The position numbers were made by a program, and so were the translations under genes. From contig JASANE010003965.1 in the NCBI GenBank assembly GCA_030248225.1, positions 1 to 64,000 on the forward strand: 64,000 bases of DNA, read 5' to 3'. Source of the DNA: Trileptium ribeirensis. Taxonomy: Eukaryota > Nematoda > Enoplea > Enoplida > Thoracostomopsidae. The notes beneath the pieces were generated by a model. The model had not been told where the DNA came from. It did not search any database and saw nothing but the letters and a program-made list of their open reading frames with translations. Positions 18,611-30,700 of the stretch are shown here, one piece after another. Within the stretch, counting starts at the first letter, position 1; the number at the start of each line of letters is the position of its first letter.

Positions 18611-18892
18611 ATGGAACAAATTCTGCAACCTCGTGTGCCGTACTATACTATCAACTACGGTGCGCCGATTGAAACGTTCCTGTCCAGAGGCACCCACTGG
18701 CCAGAACTCTCAAACATGGCTCCGTTGGGCCAAACGATAAATCAGTATCCCATTGAGTACGCCTCAACGGAGCAGGGATACCAGCTTCTCGTCACCTATT
18801 TATTCGACGAGGAACAGGCGAAACAAGACATATCGGACCTGAAGATGGGAGCTCGAGACGTCAAGGCCATCTCCCGACGAAACAAACAATGA
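18611..18892 (+). CDS. NADAR domain, N-terminal half, element 1
   Basis: The 93 residues contain HWPELSNM (ELSNM at residues 32-36) and then EYASTEQGYQ with Glu54. This corresponds to the ELSNF and S-x-EH-x-YQ signature of the NADAR (YbiA-like) family, and a basic Lys/Arg end follows as in that family. NADAR proteins are N-glycosidases acting on riboflavin intermediates or removing ADP-ribose from nucleobases. The stop overlaps the next start as ATGA in a different frame. In element 2 both halves sit in one reading frame, so this gene is either frameshifted or translated by coupled reinitiation. The family call rests on motif order only, as no search was run. Confidence 0.65.
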   Translation: MEQILQPRVPYYTINYGAPIETFLSRGTHWPELSNMAPLGQTINQYPIEYASTEQGYQLLVTYLFDEEQAKQDISDLKMGARDVKAISRRNKQ

Positions 18893-19755
18893 CCTGGAAC
18901 CCGTTCCTGGACCCGGAAACGACCGAGCGCCTCCGCTCAATACTACCTCACCTCATGCGGACGGTGCTACTAGAAAAATTCAAAATTCCCCGGTTCAGGG
19001 ACGCCCTACTAGCCACCGGATTTGCCCAATTGCTCGAAGCGAATAGATCCGATTCATTCTGGGGGATTGGCCTAGGGACGGACGACATCAAGGTCGGCAA
19101 ACGACCACGACCATGCCACAATGTTATGGGCCGCCTATTGGAGGAAGTTCGATCCTTCCTCCGTCACAACGTCGCCACCTGGCCAACTGTGTTGATCCTA
19201 GGCGATTCGTTAGCGGCGCCCTTGGTCAACCTGGCCACTTCGAAAGGGTGGTTCGCCATCGCATGGCCAGGAGCCACCATGCAATTCTTGGTTCGGCTGG
19301 CGACGTGTATCGCCACGCCGCAGACTAAAACCATCATGATTCTTGGTGGTTATAAAGCGGCCCTACGATCGAAGCCGCACGAAGGTCGCCTGCTGGACAC
19401 TCCCAGCAAGGTCATGCGTCGAGTGCGCCGCTACGTATGCTCATTCGACTACCTACTCAATAATGAAGGCCGAGCAATTATCGCCCCGCCACCTCCACAC
19501 TGGGACATCGGACAGGACAATACCGTCAAATGGCACGACGAATTCACCAAACTATTCCAAGACATCAAGTGGCAATTCCCCGACAGAATGCAGAAATCGT
19601 CGATGCCAGACTACCCACCCGAACTGAACGAGTCAGGTGCGTGGGAAACCAGCGCCGACGGTAACGAACATACGGACCCTCGCGTTGCCGAACCCTACAT
19701 CGGGTATCTCCGCAAATGGGTTCAACAGAACCTAGTACCCAACCACTGGAGGTGA
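18889..19755 (+). CDS. NADAR C-terminal half plus SGNH/GDSL-like domain, element 1
   Basis: 288 residues. Residues about 15-90 complete NADAR: a helix LMRTVLLEKF, LLATG, WGIG (58-61) and HNVMGRLLEEVR (77-88), matching the family's LLxTG, WGxG and N-x-GxLLxxxR signature. After a short linker comes an SGNH-like Rossmann-type fold: a strand into GDSL (105-108), a Gly near PGA, a strand into GGY (153-155), where SGNH enzymes usually have GxND, and PPPPHW near residue 202. The Ser-Asp pair of block I is present but the GxND Asn is not, so esterase activity is doubtful. Esterase-like domains are known in some retrotransposons. Pairing with NADAR is, as far as I know, unusual. Confidence 0.65.
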   Translation: MTWNPFLDPETTERLRSILPHLMRTVLLEKFKIPRFRDALLATGFAQLLEANRSDSFWGIGLGTDDIKVGKRPRPCHNVMGRLLEEVRSFLRHNVATWPTVLILGDSLAAPLVNLATSKGWFAIAWPGATMQFLVRLATCIATPQTKTIMILGGYKAALRSKPHEGRLLDTPSKVMRRVRRYVCSFDYLLNNEGRAIIAPPPPHWDIGQDNTVKWHDEFTKLFQDIKWQFPDRMQKSSMPDYPPELNESGAWETSADGNEHTDPRVAEPYIGYLRKWVQQNLVPNHWR

Positions 19756-20485
19756 AACAATGAGAACGAAATACTGACACGACCATGTGACCGCTGACCA
19801 TTCGAAAATTTTTTTGTGTGCTTTTGCATTTCGTCACAACGGTCCGTCATTCGCACCTGCGGTAAACCTGAATAGGATGTACGATACGGAGTAGTTCTGG
19901 CCACATAGGGACGAACCAGTTATATGTATGATATGTTGTATTTTATGATCTATTGTAAATACATTTTGATCATTTCATGTATGTGTTCGTGTACATTTGC
20001 CATGGCGCCATGACAGAGATAAGTGAATAAAGCGACTGTTGGCCATGCTGAAAATTCTTTCAAAACGTAGTGCAAAGTCCTTTTCGCCCCTTAAAAATAT
20101 AAGAGGAGGACTTTTCAGGATGCAGAAATTGCTAGGATTTAAGGAGGATTCGGCGGAAACATGGCAAAAATTTGCACCGAACAACCTATCTTGAGAAACT
20201 TCAAAATTAGCAGGCTAAGACCACGATGTGTGACTAAGACCAATGATGGTCAATAAGATATTTCGACGATAATATTAAGTTAACTAGGGAATCGGTATGG
20301 TCTAACTTATTAGTGGGTCGTAGAGCATAGTTTATTTTTTCGGTTAAAACCAGATACGATCCTTTTTGAAAGGGGTCTTAGTCGTCGGAGACCCCATTAT
20401 AGGCGCAAATTTTCATTATAGGGACAACAGAGAAAATTGCTTCCAACCCGAATAATTAAGTCTGAAAATTTCCATTTAAAAATAT
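19756..20485 (+). other. 3' untranslated region and polypurine tract of element 1
   Basis: About 730 nt with no supported gene. An AATAAA lies near 20024. A purine-rich AAAAATATAAGAGA ends directly at the LTR start at 20486 and fits a polypurine tract for plus-strand priming. A near copy, AAAAATATAAGAGGAGGA, lies about 380 nt upstream (20092-20109). Confidence 0.6.
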
Positions 20486-21761
20486 AAGAGATGTAACAGG
20501 CCCGTTCCGGCCCGTTACGTTTATTTCAGGGCTTTTTAGGGCTTTAGAACGAGTTCGAAACATCGCAAATCGCTGGAGGATCTCCTGAGATATTCTGGGG
20601 ACGAACAGGTGAACATTCAATTAACAGCCAATACTTATGCTAGGTTTGGCTGGAGACCATGGTTCCGAGTGGACATAACCTAGACCTATATGGAAATATA
20701 GTTATGAATATATATGTGTACTGTGTGACTTTCCTGACTCGGTGTGCCTATTTTTCCGCCCCACCGTATCAAAACCTGTCTTGCATAGCATCCTCCGACG
20801 CCCTAAATTGCTTGACCACCATATTAACAATTGGTTTTTTCGGTTACTATCGGACCAGTGTTTGTGAGTATGCGTGTTTTCGAGTAATCCGCCCATTCAG
20901 ACATCCGACGAGGCCATGCGGGTCTCGATCGGACCAGTCATCCCGCTGCCATGTGCCTTATTTCTCTGTTTTATAATGTACTACGAAAATTCCACACAAA
21001 ATGCCGTCTGTTTGTACCACCTCCGTATTTGACAGTTGACCCTAAATGGGTTCAAGCGACCCCTCATTCTATTCGCCTGTTCCTGGCGAGTACAACGATA
21101 TCCGGCGGGTCTTTGTCCGACTCCGCGTTAGCCCGTTCTGACCGATAAAGTGCCCCCCCCAAATTTGGCATACCGACTGCAAGTGGGTACAGACCAACCG
21201 AAAATTTATTCCCAACTCAAACGTAGGCAAAATGCCCCTTATCGCATTCGCCACGTCGAGACATCTTCAAAGATGTCCGGCGGGTCTCCGTCAGTCGCCC
21301 CGTTAACCCGGGACGGCCGAAAACGTGCCCCCACCTTTACCGACACTCTCTTTAGTAGGTGTGATTTTAGTGCCCCTCTAACCGCTGCCGATGAGGTAGG
21401 GAAAACACCCTCGTTTGAATCGCCTTTCCAAGGCGAGTTCAACGATGCCCGGCGGGCGTAGCTTCGCCCAACCGTTAGAGCGGGAAAGCCCGCTGAAACC
21501 CCGCATACTAATATATGTCGGAACCCAAAATTGGGTCCCGACCCGCCACTGCGTCTACCCCCCTCGTGTTTGGTATCGTTCGGCCCCGTTCTTCGTCCTG
21601 GGACCGAATTTCGCCCCAGCTCCTCGAAATTCCCGCGGAAACCCCCTGTCCCGACTCCCTTCCCGCGCCCTTTCTTTGCCGTTTTTCCTTTTCTTTTCAC
21701 TCTCTCTAACCGAGCTTTTTGTCGGTTGTCGTTGCTGCTGTCGCCGTGACTGTATGTGTGT

Positions 21762-21982
21762 ATACGTGTGTGTGTTGTTGTTGTAGTTGCTGTGTGGTTG
21801 TGTTGTTGTTGTTGTTGTTGTGGTTCTGCGTGTTTCTAGTGTGGTGTGGACTTGAGCGACCTTTCTGTCGCTCAGGTCGTCTGTGTGTCTCATGTGTAAT
21901 GTGTGCTCATGAGTAGTGTATGTGTATGTGTATGTATGTATGGATATATGTATATAATATATATGTATATATATATATATGT
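21762..21982 (+). repeat. Microsatellite cluster in the 3' LTR
   Basis: TGTTG/GTT-rich runs (about 21762-21830) and TATG/TA runs (about 21906-21982) flank the GAGCGAC hairpin. Mirror copies are at 26221-26440 in the inverted arm, and a related TA run is at 49742-49774 in element 3. Open frames here are low-complexity artefacts. Confidence 0.8.
21854..21873 (+). other. Conserved GAGCGAC hairpin
   Basis: GAGCGAC, loop CTTTCT, GTCGCTC. The same hairpin is at 26327-26346 (reverse orientation) and, extended to a 9-bp stem, at 49657-49680 in element 3. Loop and stem are unchanged between copies although the flanking microsatellites differ. Confidence 0.65.
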
Positions 21983-24900
21983 AGGACGACACAAAAAACA
22001 GGACACACGGGGACAGGACATACAAAATTCTCTTAAATTTATAAGTTTGACGGACGGACTGGACATATAGGACTGAGACGGACGGGGGGCATGTTTAGGG
22101 CCCTCCCGTGCCCCCTGGGAGTTCCTGAATGGGACCCCCGGTAGGTCAAAAGATACATAGGAATGGGCTGCACCCATGACCGCGAAATCAGCTCATTCCC
22201 ATCCTAGGTGCCCCCCCTTCGGGACGTCTAAAGACGTCCTGTCGGGAAATTTGAAATTTAGCTAGGAAAGCCAGGAATGCTAGGAATGTAAGCCGACATA
22301 TAAACGTGCAATGTTTGCACGTTTATCCATGGATAGGGCGATAAGCTTTAACCCCAGATGGACTTTTGTTTAATTAGGTGATGGATGAGGCAGCTAACTC
22401 GCTAAATAGCAGAAATTTGCCTTCAAATCGGCGAGTTAGCTGGGGGAAAATTTGATGGATGAGGACCAGAACACAGAAAAGACATATTCTAGCTTATTCC
22501 AAGTATTTTATAGAGAGAAAAGATTTAAAATTTTGAAATTGACGGGCGCTTTAACAGCTTTCGTGGGACATTTGGGGGATAACGACCAAGCTAAATTAGG
22601 TAAGAGGTTTAAAAGATCTGAGTAATGGGTTTTAGACAAGTTTCTGACAAGAAGTTGGGGGTACAGATGGGGTAAAATCGGAGAACTTTGGAGAAAACTC
22701 ACAGATGGTGGTCGACCTCCGAGTAATCGGAGGGTTCAAATTTGATGTCGGCGATTTCGATTGAAGCCGACTCTCTCTAAAGGGGACCCAGGGTTTACGA
22801 TAGCTGTCAAAATCAAAATCTTGGGAATTTTTCGATTGGGCGCCCGGGTTTGAACTTGAAAAAGTGGGCGTTGAACGAGCTTCTCCGATTGGATAGCGAC
22901 AAAATAGCTATCCTTCAATATAGGCGAAAAAACTACCGCGTCGTCTCTTGGAATCAGTTCGACTTCGGCAGCGCGGAGTTCGGTCGACTTTACTGACCGG
23001 CTCCGACGCTAGAGTTTTACTATATTGGTTTCGCAATTCGTTTCGCTTTTCCGTGCTTTTTCTTCGCTTTGCGTTTGGAATGGGATTCGACCGATGGAGG
23101 ACCCGCGTAGACATCTTCCGTCTCGCGGAAGGGGACTAGCATTTGCTGTCCCGGACCGAACGTCGTAAGTCAGGAAGCGAACCAGGCATATGGGGGTTTA
23201 TTTTCCCCAGATCAAGATGTAACAGATCATCAAACTTTACATGGTTATAGTGCGATTCTTAGTTTCGGTAGTTCGACTGGACGCCCGTCGTAGGACGTCT
23301 GATGTACTCGTGTTGAGCTGTCACATTTTCACATGGCCTTTGACAAAACCTCCTCCGTCGAGTTCCGTTTTGGGGACGTGTTGAGTGATTGCACGGGGGG
23401 TGTTAGATTGTGAACACACAAGTCGAAGTAGTTCTTATTCCCCGTGGTCATAGGTAAGGCAAATCGAAATGGACGCTTCTCGTCCATGTTTTACATGATG
23501 CGTGCTCTTGAGCTAGGGTAGTTGAATTTTTCCTGAGTTGACCACGGTAAAATTTCCCCGACTAGTTATAAAGACAGGCTTACTTGTTCATGTTTCTGGT
23601 TTACAAACTTATAGATTAGTGGACCGTTCGATTCTCATGCCGCTGCTTGAGCTCGGACTGACGTTGCAGATAGGGACAGAGGACTAGCCTCTGTCGGGCT
23701 TTAGGAAGCCCCAAAATTTCAATTGTCAGTTGAGTTAAGAAATTTGGGGAAGGTAAAAGACTAAACAAATTCTAAGTGAATCCAGCTTGAGCTTAAGGTT
23801 TTTGCACTCCGTAAGGAGCAACACTTGCACGTTGTTTGAAAGCTGGCGTCTTGTTTTATCTCTGACAAGTGCTATCAGGCGACGTGTTTATTACTAAAGG
23901 TTATTCGAAACTGGTATAGCGATTAGTTCCGAACGCCCGAGACCCAGCCAGCCCCGTGACACTCCCGACCAAGTACTGGTAAAAGACACTGCTACGGAAA
24001 GCCTACTGCGAAATTGCCCCGACCAGGCTATTAAGTTACCATATCTCATTGTGACAAGAACACGTGGTTAAGTTTCACGGCAACACGTAGGAAATCACCC
24101 CCTATTTGAAAATGAGCGGATGACCTGGTTAGACACTAAAATCGGCCATGAGCAACGCTACCCTAGGCACGATAGGGTGTGCCATGTTCAAAATGAGATC
24201 ACAATCCTCCCATTTTAATAAAGATAAAATCGCGACCGTTCGCGAATCGTTTTGTCCCCAACCCGAGTAAGTGAAGAACCCCGTTTTCTTTTCAGAGCGA
24301 CTTGATCGCTGAGTTTAAGCATTTTTACATTTTATCCCTGGTTGCCCGTTAGGCTATGTACTATGTATGCCCTTGCCTCGATTTTTGTCGTTTCTCTCTC
24401 TCCTTTTTCATTTTCCCTTGCTAAGATTCGATCCTGCGCGGAGGATTCAAGTCCGCTGCAGGTCTGTCAGTATTAACCACTCGACTATCGAGTTCTGAGG
24501 AAATTCATTAAAATTTTAGTGATAACTCAACTGCACAATTTCGATAGTGCAGTTGCGACACTGTACAATTTCGATGTGTACAGTGTAATAAGGCAATAAG
24601 ATAAGCGATAGAGAGAGGACGGCAAGACAAAGAAAAAGCAACAAGGGAAACGAAAGAGACCAAAGAAACAAAGCAAGAAACAGGAAAGAAAGGCACCAAC
24701 CGAAACAACCCCAAAGCAAACAACACCAACCCACCCCAGGCGAAACGAGTCCCAGTTGTGGGACGGGCGCGAAAATACGTTAAAACAGTTAAAAGTGCGG
24801 CCTCGGTCGCCTAGTAAATCGCTAGGGATAACAACTGCTCGTGCCTCTCGTCCATGTTGGCGGTCGGAATAGTGGCCAGGAGCGTCTCCGACATAACATA

Positions 24901-25094
24901 GTTCAAGGGATACTCCACCACCAAAATCGGCCGCGTCACCACCGGCATACCGGTTATAGACTATTAGGACTCAGGATAGTCCAACTCCCGGCTGGACTAT
25001 TCAAGTTGTTGAGACAACGGCAAATGCGGGATTAACAAAGAACCTGGCCTCATGATGGAATGAAAGGAGTGACTTGTTAGAGACGCTAGGCAGC

Positions 25095-27596
25095 GTACGC
25101 AAAGCGAAGAAAAAGCACGGAAAAGCGAAACGAATTGCGAAACCAATATAGTAAAACTCTAGCGTCGGAGCCGGTCAGTAAAGTCGACCGAACTCCGCGC
25201 TGCCGAAGTCGAACTGAATCCAAGAGACGACGCGGTAGTCGTCGCCTCAAAATTTTCGCCTATATTGAAGGATAGCGATTTTGTCGCTATCCAATCGGAG
25301 AAGCTCGTTCAACGCCCACTTTTTCAAGTTCAAACCCGGGCGCCCAATCGAAAAATTCCCAAGATTTTGATTTTGACAGCTATCGTAAACCCTGGGTCCC
25401 CTTTAGAGAGAGTCGGCTTCAATCGAAATCGCCGACATCAAATTTCAACCCTCTGATTACTCGGAGGTCGACCATCTGTGAGTTTTCTCCAAAGTTCTCC
25501 GATTTTACCCCATCTGTACCCCCAAATTCTTGTCAGAAACTTGTCTAAAACCCATTACTCAGATCTTTTAAACCTCTTACCTAATTTAGCTTGGTCGTTA
25601 TCCCCCAAATGTCCCACGAAAGCTGTTAAATCACCTGTCAAATTTCAAAATTTTAAATCTTTTCCCTTTATAAAATACTTGGAATAAGCTTGAATGTGTC
25701 TTTTCGGTGATCTGGTCCTCATCCATCAAATTTTTCCCCCAGCTAACTCGCCGATTTGAAGCCAAATTTCTGCTATTTAGCGAGTCAGCTGCCTCATCCA
25801 TAACCTAATTAAGCTTAACAAAAGTCCATCTGGGGTTAAAGATTATCGCCCTATCCATGGATAAACGTGCAAACATTGCACGTTTATATGTCGGCTTACA
25901 AGATAAAGCCAAACATTCCTAGCATTCCTGGCTTTCCTAGCTAAATTTCAAATATCCCGACAGGACGTCTTTAGACGTCCCGAAGGGGGGGCACCTAGGA
26001 TGGGAATGAGCTGATTTCGCGGTCATGGGTGCAGCCCATTCCTATGTATCTTTTGACCTACCGGGAGTCCCATTCAGGAACTCCCAGGGGCACGGGAGGG
26101 CCCTAAACATGCCCCCCCGTCCGTCTCAGTCCTATATGTCCAGTCCGTCCGTAAAACTTATAAATTTAAGAGAATTTTGTATGTCCTGTCCCCGTGTGTC
26201 CTGTTTTTTGTGTCTTCCTACATATATATATATACATATATATTATATACATATATCCATACATACATACACATACACATACACTACTCATGAGCACACA
26301 TTACACATGAGACACACAGACGACCTGAGCGACAGAAAGGTCGCTCAAGTCCACACTAGAAACACGCAGAACCACAACAACAACAACAACACAACCACAC
26401 AGCAACTACAACAACAACACACACACACGTATACACACATACAGTCACCGCGACAGCAGCAACGACAACCGACAAAAAGGTCGGTTAGAGAGAGTGAAAG
26501 GAAAAGGAAAAACGGCAAAGAAAGGGCGCGGGAAGGGAGTTGGGACAGGGGGTTTCCGCGGGAATTTCGAGGGGCTGGGGCGAAATTCGGTCCCAGGACG
26601 AAGAACGGGGCCGAACGATACCAAACACGAGGGGGGTAGATGCAGTGGCGGGTCGGGACCCAATTTTGGGTTCCGACATATATTAGTATGCGGGGTTTCA
26701 GCGGGCTTTCCCGCTCTAACGGAGTCACAAATAGGCATACCGAGTCACGAAAGTCACACAGTACACATATATATGCATAACTACATTTCCATATAGGTCT
26801 AGGTTATGTCCACTCGGAACCATGGTCTCCAGCGAAACCTAGCGTAAGTATTGGCTGTTAATTGAATGTTCACCTGTTCGTCCCCAGAATATCTCAGGAG
26901 ATCCTCCAGCGATTTGCGATGTTTCGAGCTCGTTCGAAAGCCCTAAAAATTTTCTACCGAAACGTACTCGGGGCATTTTCGGTAAACCTGAACCGGTGGA
27001 CGGTTACGGGCCGACAAACAGGCCCGAGGTCCGTTATTTCCGAATAATCGGAAACTACCGTAACCCACTTGTTTCAGCTTACTTCTGCAACCATCAAGCT
27101 ATGGTTCACTTTGGACCAGGTAAAATTGAGAGTCTTGATTTCGATCACTTCCCAATCCCTTAAATTTTCAAAGGCCTCCTATTCCCGGACGGTCGAAATT
27201 TTGAATTTTAGCGTGGAAGCATTTCCTAACGGTCGAGTTCCGTTCTACTCTCCATCTCGGTGCCATTTTGAATCTCTTTCCTATTCTTGTCTAACTTCGA
27301 ACCTTCGCCATAATCAGCAACCTGAGTAATCTGAGTGGATCCGTCCTACAGGATACACAATTATCATGAAACATGCAAGGGCATAAAATAATGGCAAAAA
27401 CACACTTATAACGGTATAGATACACCAAGACAGCAATATTATCAAAACAATTACCAACGACCGTGGCACCCGGCAACACATGAAAACTTAGTTCCAGTAA
27501 CTGTGTCTGATTCGGTTTAAGGCGCGTTCAGGCCATTTTGACGCCGAAGTCATGTAAAATAAACGTAACGGGCCGGAACGGGCCTGTTACATAATA
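25095..27596 (-). repeat. Inverted LTR fragment (right arm of a large inverted repeat)
   Basis: This is the reverse complement of 20486-23074, ending exactly at the LTR terminus (TGTTACA at about 27590-27596). The arm lacks the counterpart of about 20755-21470 and carries about 600 extra bases (26952-27547) not seen in the left arm. The 2.0-kb spacer 23075-25094 is ordinary LTR sequence. The two arms could form a stem of roughly 1.8 kb. Likely origins are a second, minus-oriented insertion truncated at 25095 or a rearrangement between LTRs. No gene is supported within it. Confidence 0.8.
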
Positions 27597-27756
27597 GTAG
27601 AGCTGAAGCGTGCCGAACAGTAGAATTTCTGCTATTAAAGTAAACACATATATTTTACGCTATATACATTTACCATCCGTGCCCTTGCCAGGCTTGGAAC
27701 ACGGAAGCCCCACAACTTGAAACAACTAGGGATTATAAATAAACTCGGAATCAAAA

Positions 27757-30700
27757 ATGTCTGTACCAGCGAGCGCAAATAGAACGCCGACTAGCGGCAC
27801 ATCAGGAATAAATAGCATAGGAAGTGGCACAGCCACCACGGCTGGTAGTACAAATGGACCAGGTCCCACCGTAAACGGGGACCCGCTAGTAGCAATCCTA
27901 CAGCAGCTAACGCAAAGGACAACTACTGCGGCGCCTATAATACAAGTGGGGGACATTCCGCCGTTTTCAGGAGCTGACGGACAGGACTTCGAGGCCTGGT
28001 TAGCCACCTATGACAATCTGACGGACGCGAATGGATGGACACTAGATCAGAAACTCATTTGCTTCCCGACTGTATTAAAAGGTGAGGCGCTCAAAATTTA
28101 CGAGAGCTTTCCAGACTGCCAGAAACAAACATATGAAGCCCTCTGCTACAACATGGGGTTCATGTACTCTTCCTCGCAGCGAGATGAGGACGCCTTAATC
28201 ACGTTACGCATGCGCATACAGGGAGAACGAGAATCAGTCGCTATGTACGGACAAGACCTCCAAAACTTAGTGGACAAAGCGTTCCCGGAGGTCGAAGGTG
28301 AACAACGCGACGCGTTACTACAAAAATTCCTGCGACAAGGACTAAGAAAAGAACTAAAATCTGGTGTAATAGGGAAGACTTATCCGTGCTTCAAACACAT
28401 GATGGACAAGCTTAAATATAAGGAGGACGCCATTATAGCGTTCCAAAAGGAGGTTATTGGAGTACCGGTTCGCAAGAGCAGCCGGTCCAAGACAGTAAAT
28501 TACATATCACAAGGCGCTGAAAACACGCAACTAGTGGATCAGATCCGCGAGGCATTAGATGAGAACAAGCGCACCACAGCCGGCAGCGATGCCACTATCG
28601 CGCGGCTTATCGATCTGCTAGATAAGCGCACTGAACAACACCAACTAAATGCCATGATGCAGAATAACGGAGCACCGCAGATCGGCGCAAGTGCAGTACC
28701 ACCGCCAGCACCAGTCGGAAACCAGTGTTTTCGATGTGGCTACATGGGGCATTTCGCTAGAGAATGTCCGTACTTCCGAATGGATGTGTACGATCCATTG
28801 CAAAATGAATACACACGTTTAGCCACACGCGCAGCGCCTAGTTACACGTACAATGCACCGCCACCACCCGCCATTAAATACGCTAGGCCACCGCCACAAT
28901 ACAATAATCGTCCTCGCTATCGAGTAGTTGAACTTAGAGGTGGAGCACGCTACTCGCGACGTGATGAGTGGAACAACATGGCTAATCAGCGGGGATACAC
29001 TGGCTATGGGCAGCAAGGATACTATCGCCCAGAGCCTGCGACCTACAACACGCATGGAAATGGCGGTCAGACCGAGTATTACAATAGATCTCGCGGACGT
29101 AGCGCCAATGGGTACAACCAGCGAAATCATGGATATAACCCAGCAAACGAACGACGCTATGCTGCACCACTCCAACCATTGTCGGCAGAAGCCGCTCCGT
29201 TTCGGCCTCGCACATCTAGTAATGGTTGGAATAACACAAACCAATTAGGAGCAGTGCCTCGCAATAGACCTGCGCAGGCACCAATGAATAACAACGAGCG
29301 AGATGACCGTCGCAATGCCGGCGTAATGTCAGTGACCAAAGCAGTAGATCCTGAGCTAGCACACCGCTTAGATGTCATGCGACATGAAATGTCCACGCTG
29401 GAAGAACGCGCAGGAGCTGGCTTAGGCACCCGTTCGGCACAAGTTAATATGCTGGTCACTGAAGATGAAGCAATGCATGAACATAATGACACAAATTGTG
29501 AAATTGAGCCAGAATACCTAGACGACGTTGAAGCAGAGCCAGGCTTGTACCAGGTAAACTCACTGCAAACAGATACGGACACACCACGCGAATGGTCACA
29601 AGCGACCGGGTCGTGGAGTGGCAACGAAGCAAATCAAATACATGAAGAAGAACCACTTGAATATGGAGAATACAGATACGGTAAAACACAAAGCAATACT
29701 GAACCCAAACGGCGCTCGGCTTTGTTGTCTCCAACCCCTGGCGCGCAGGGTGTAACCCGAGACTCTGTGAATACTGGTTGGCCAACCAACTTATTTGTAT
29801 ATCCCGATAGGAAGTCAGCGCGAGGAGATGAAGAGTACCGAGATACCGAGCAGAGGAGTGAGAGGAGAGGAGGAACCGAGAACCTAATGGAACCAAAGGA
29901 ACCTGATGATCCTGATGTGCCGAGTGAGAAATATGGGAGATGGCCGTTCGGACTTCGGAGGCCGATTAATAGGGCATCCGTGTCAAGCAATGACCCAAAC
30001 TCTGGCACGTGTAACCCATCTCAGGCGGCTGCACATCGAATGGAACCTAAGAACCTAATGTATGGAGAAGCTAATGGAATGGAACCTAGAGAGACGCCGT
30101 TCGGACTTCGGGGGCCGGTTAATAGGGGTCGCGTGTCTGGTAATGGCTCTAACGCCGGCACGGCACAACCTGGTGACGCGAATTTTCATAGGCTTACTCA
30201 AAATTGTATGTGTCTAGCGGAACCAGAAGAACATGCGGAGGAACTTATGAACCTAAAGGAACCTAATGGACTTGCGGATACTGAGAACCTAATGGAACCT
30301 AGCGGAAGGAATGAATTACCGAGGAACCGAGAACCAAAGGAACTAAATGAGCTTAACCTAGCGGATGCATCCAACTTAACTAAATTGACTTCCACCAATT
30401 TAGGGCGGCCGTGTGAGGCCCCTGTAGCTTTTCAACCGACCAGGGAAGACCGCTCGTGGACACTGGTCAGGTGCGATGGAGACCTTCGGAACACGGGTCA
30501 GTCCGATTGTCCTAACTCCGTTCAAAATTCGAACGCGTATGTGTACCCTAGTATCTTTAGAGGCCGGGGAAGACCGCTCGTGGACACTGGCCAGGTGCAA
30601 GGGAGGCGTCGGGAAGTGAGCTGTCCTGATTGCCCTAGCTCCGTTCAAAATTATAATTTATGTGTAGGACCAAATTCGAACAGGGTTCGGTCCCTAAGTG

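Larger units (their letters stand above)
1..25094 (+). mobile_element. Element 1: giant Ty3/gypsy-like LTR retroelement with Env-like and NADAR-SGNH-like genes
   Basis: The coding block 4359-19755 is flanked by direct repeats: 1-1732 matches 23259-25094 almost base for base apart from one replaced block, so these are the two LTRs. The 5' LTR starts upstream of the window. The 3' LTR starts at 20486 (TGTAACAG after a short purine-rich run) and is cut at 25094 by an inverted LTR fragment. Adding the LTR parts (20486-25094 plus roughly 1733-3920) gives an LTR near 6.8 kb and a full element near 30 kb. The internal order is Gag, acidic linker, unknown domain, Env, protease, RT, RNase H, integrase, NADAR and SGNH-like. 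The main frame is intact; the downstream frames are offset from one another. Confidence 0.85.
20486..25094 (+). repeat. 3' LTR of element 1 (3'-truncated)
   Basis: It starts TGTAACAG after the polypurine tract. From 23259 it repeats the 5' LTR (1-1732). Its first part, 20640-23215, is homologous to 48730-50910 in element 3, including a microsatellite zone and the segment around 22980 (CCGGCTCCGACGC). It stops at 25094, where LTR sequence continues in reverse orientation. It contains the GAGCGAC hairpin (21854-21873), a GACGTCTAAAGACGTC palindrome near 22224, a GTGCAATGTTTGCAC hairpin near 22308, the antisense tRNA-like stretch and the twin stem-loops. Confidence 0.78.

Noticed and set aside
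21555..22025. Small frames in the microsatellite zone, with mirror copies near 26025-26639
   Set aside because: The translations are repeat artefacts (His/Thr/Tyr and Cys/Val runs), and the zone is LTR.
23219..23225. TGTAACAG at 23219 (and 50916) as the LTR start
   Set aside because: Neither is preceded by a purine tract, and both have the same upstream sequence, which is itself shared between LTR copies; 20486 and 43379 fit better.
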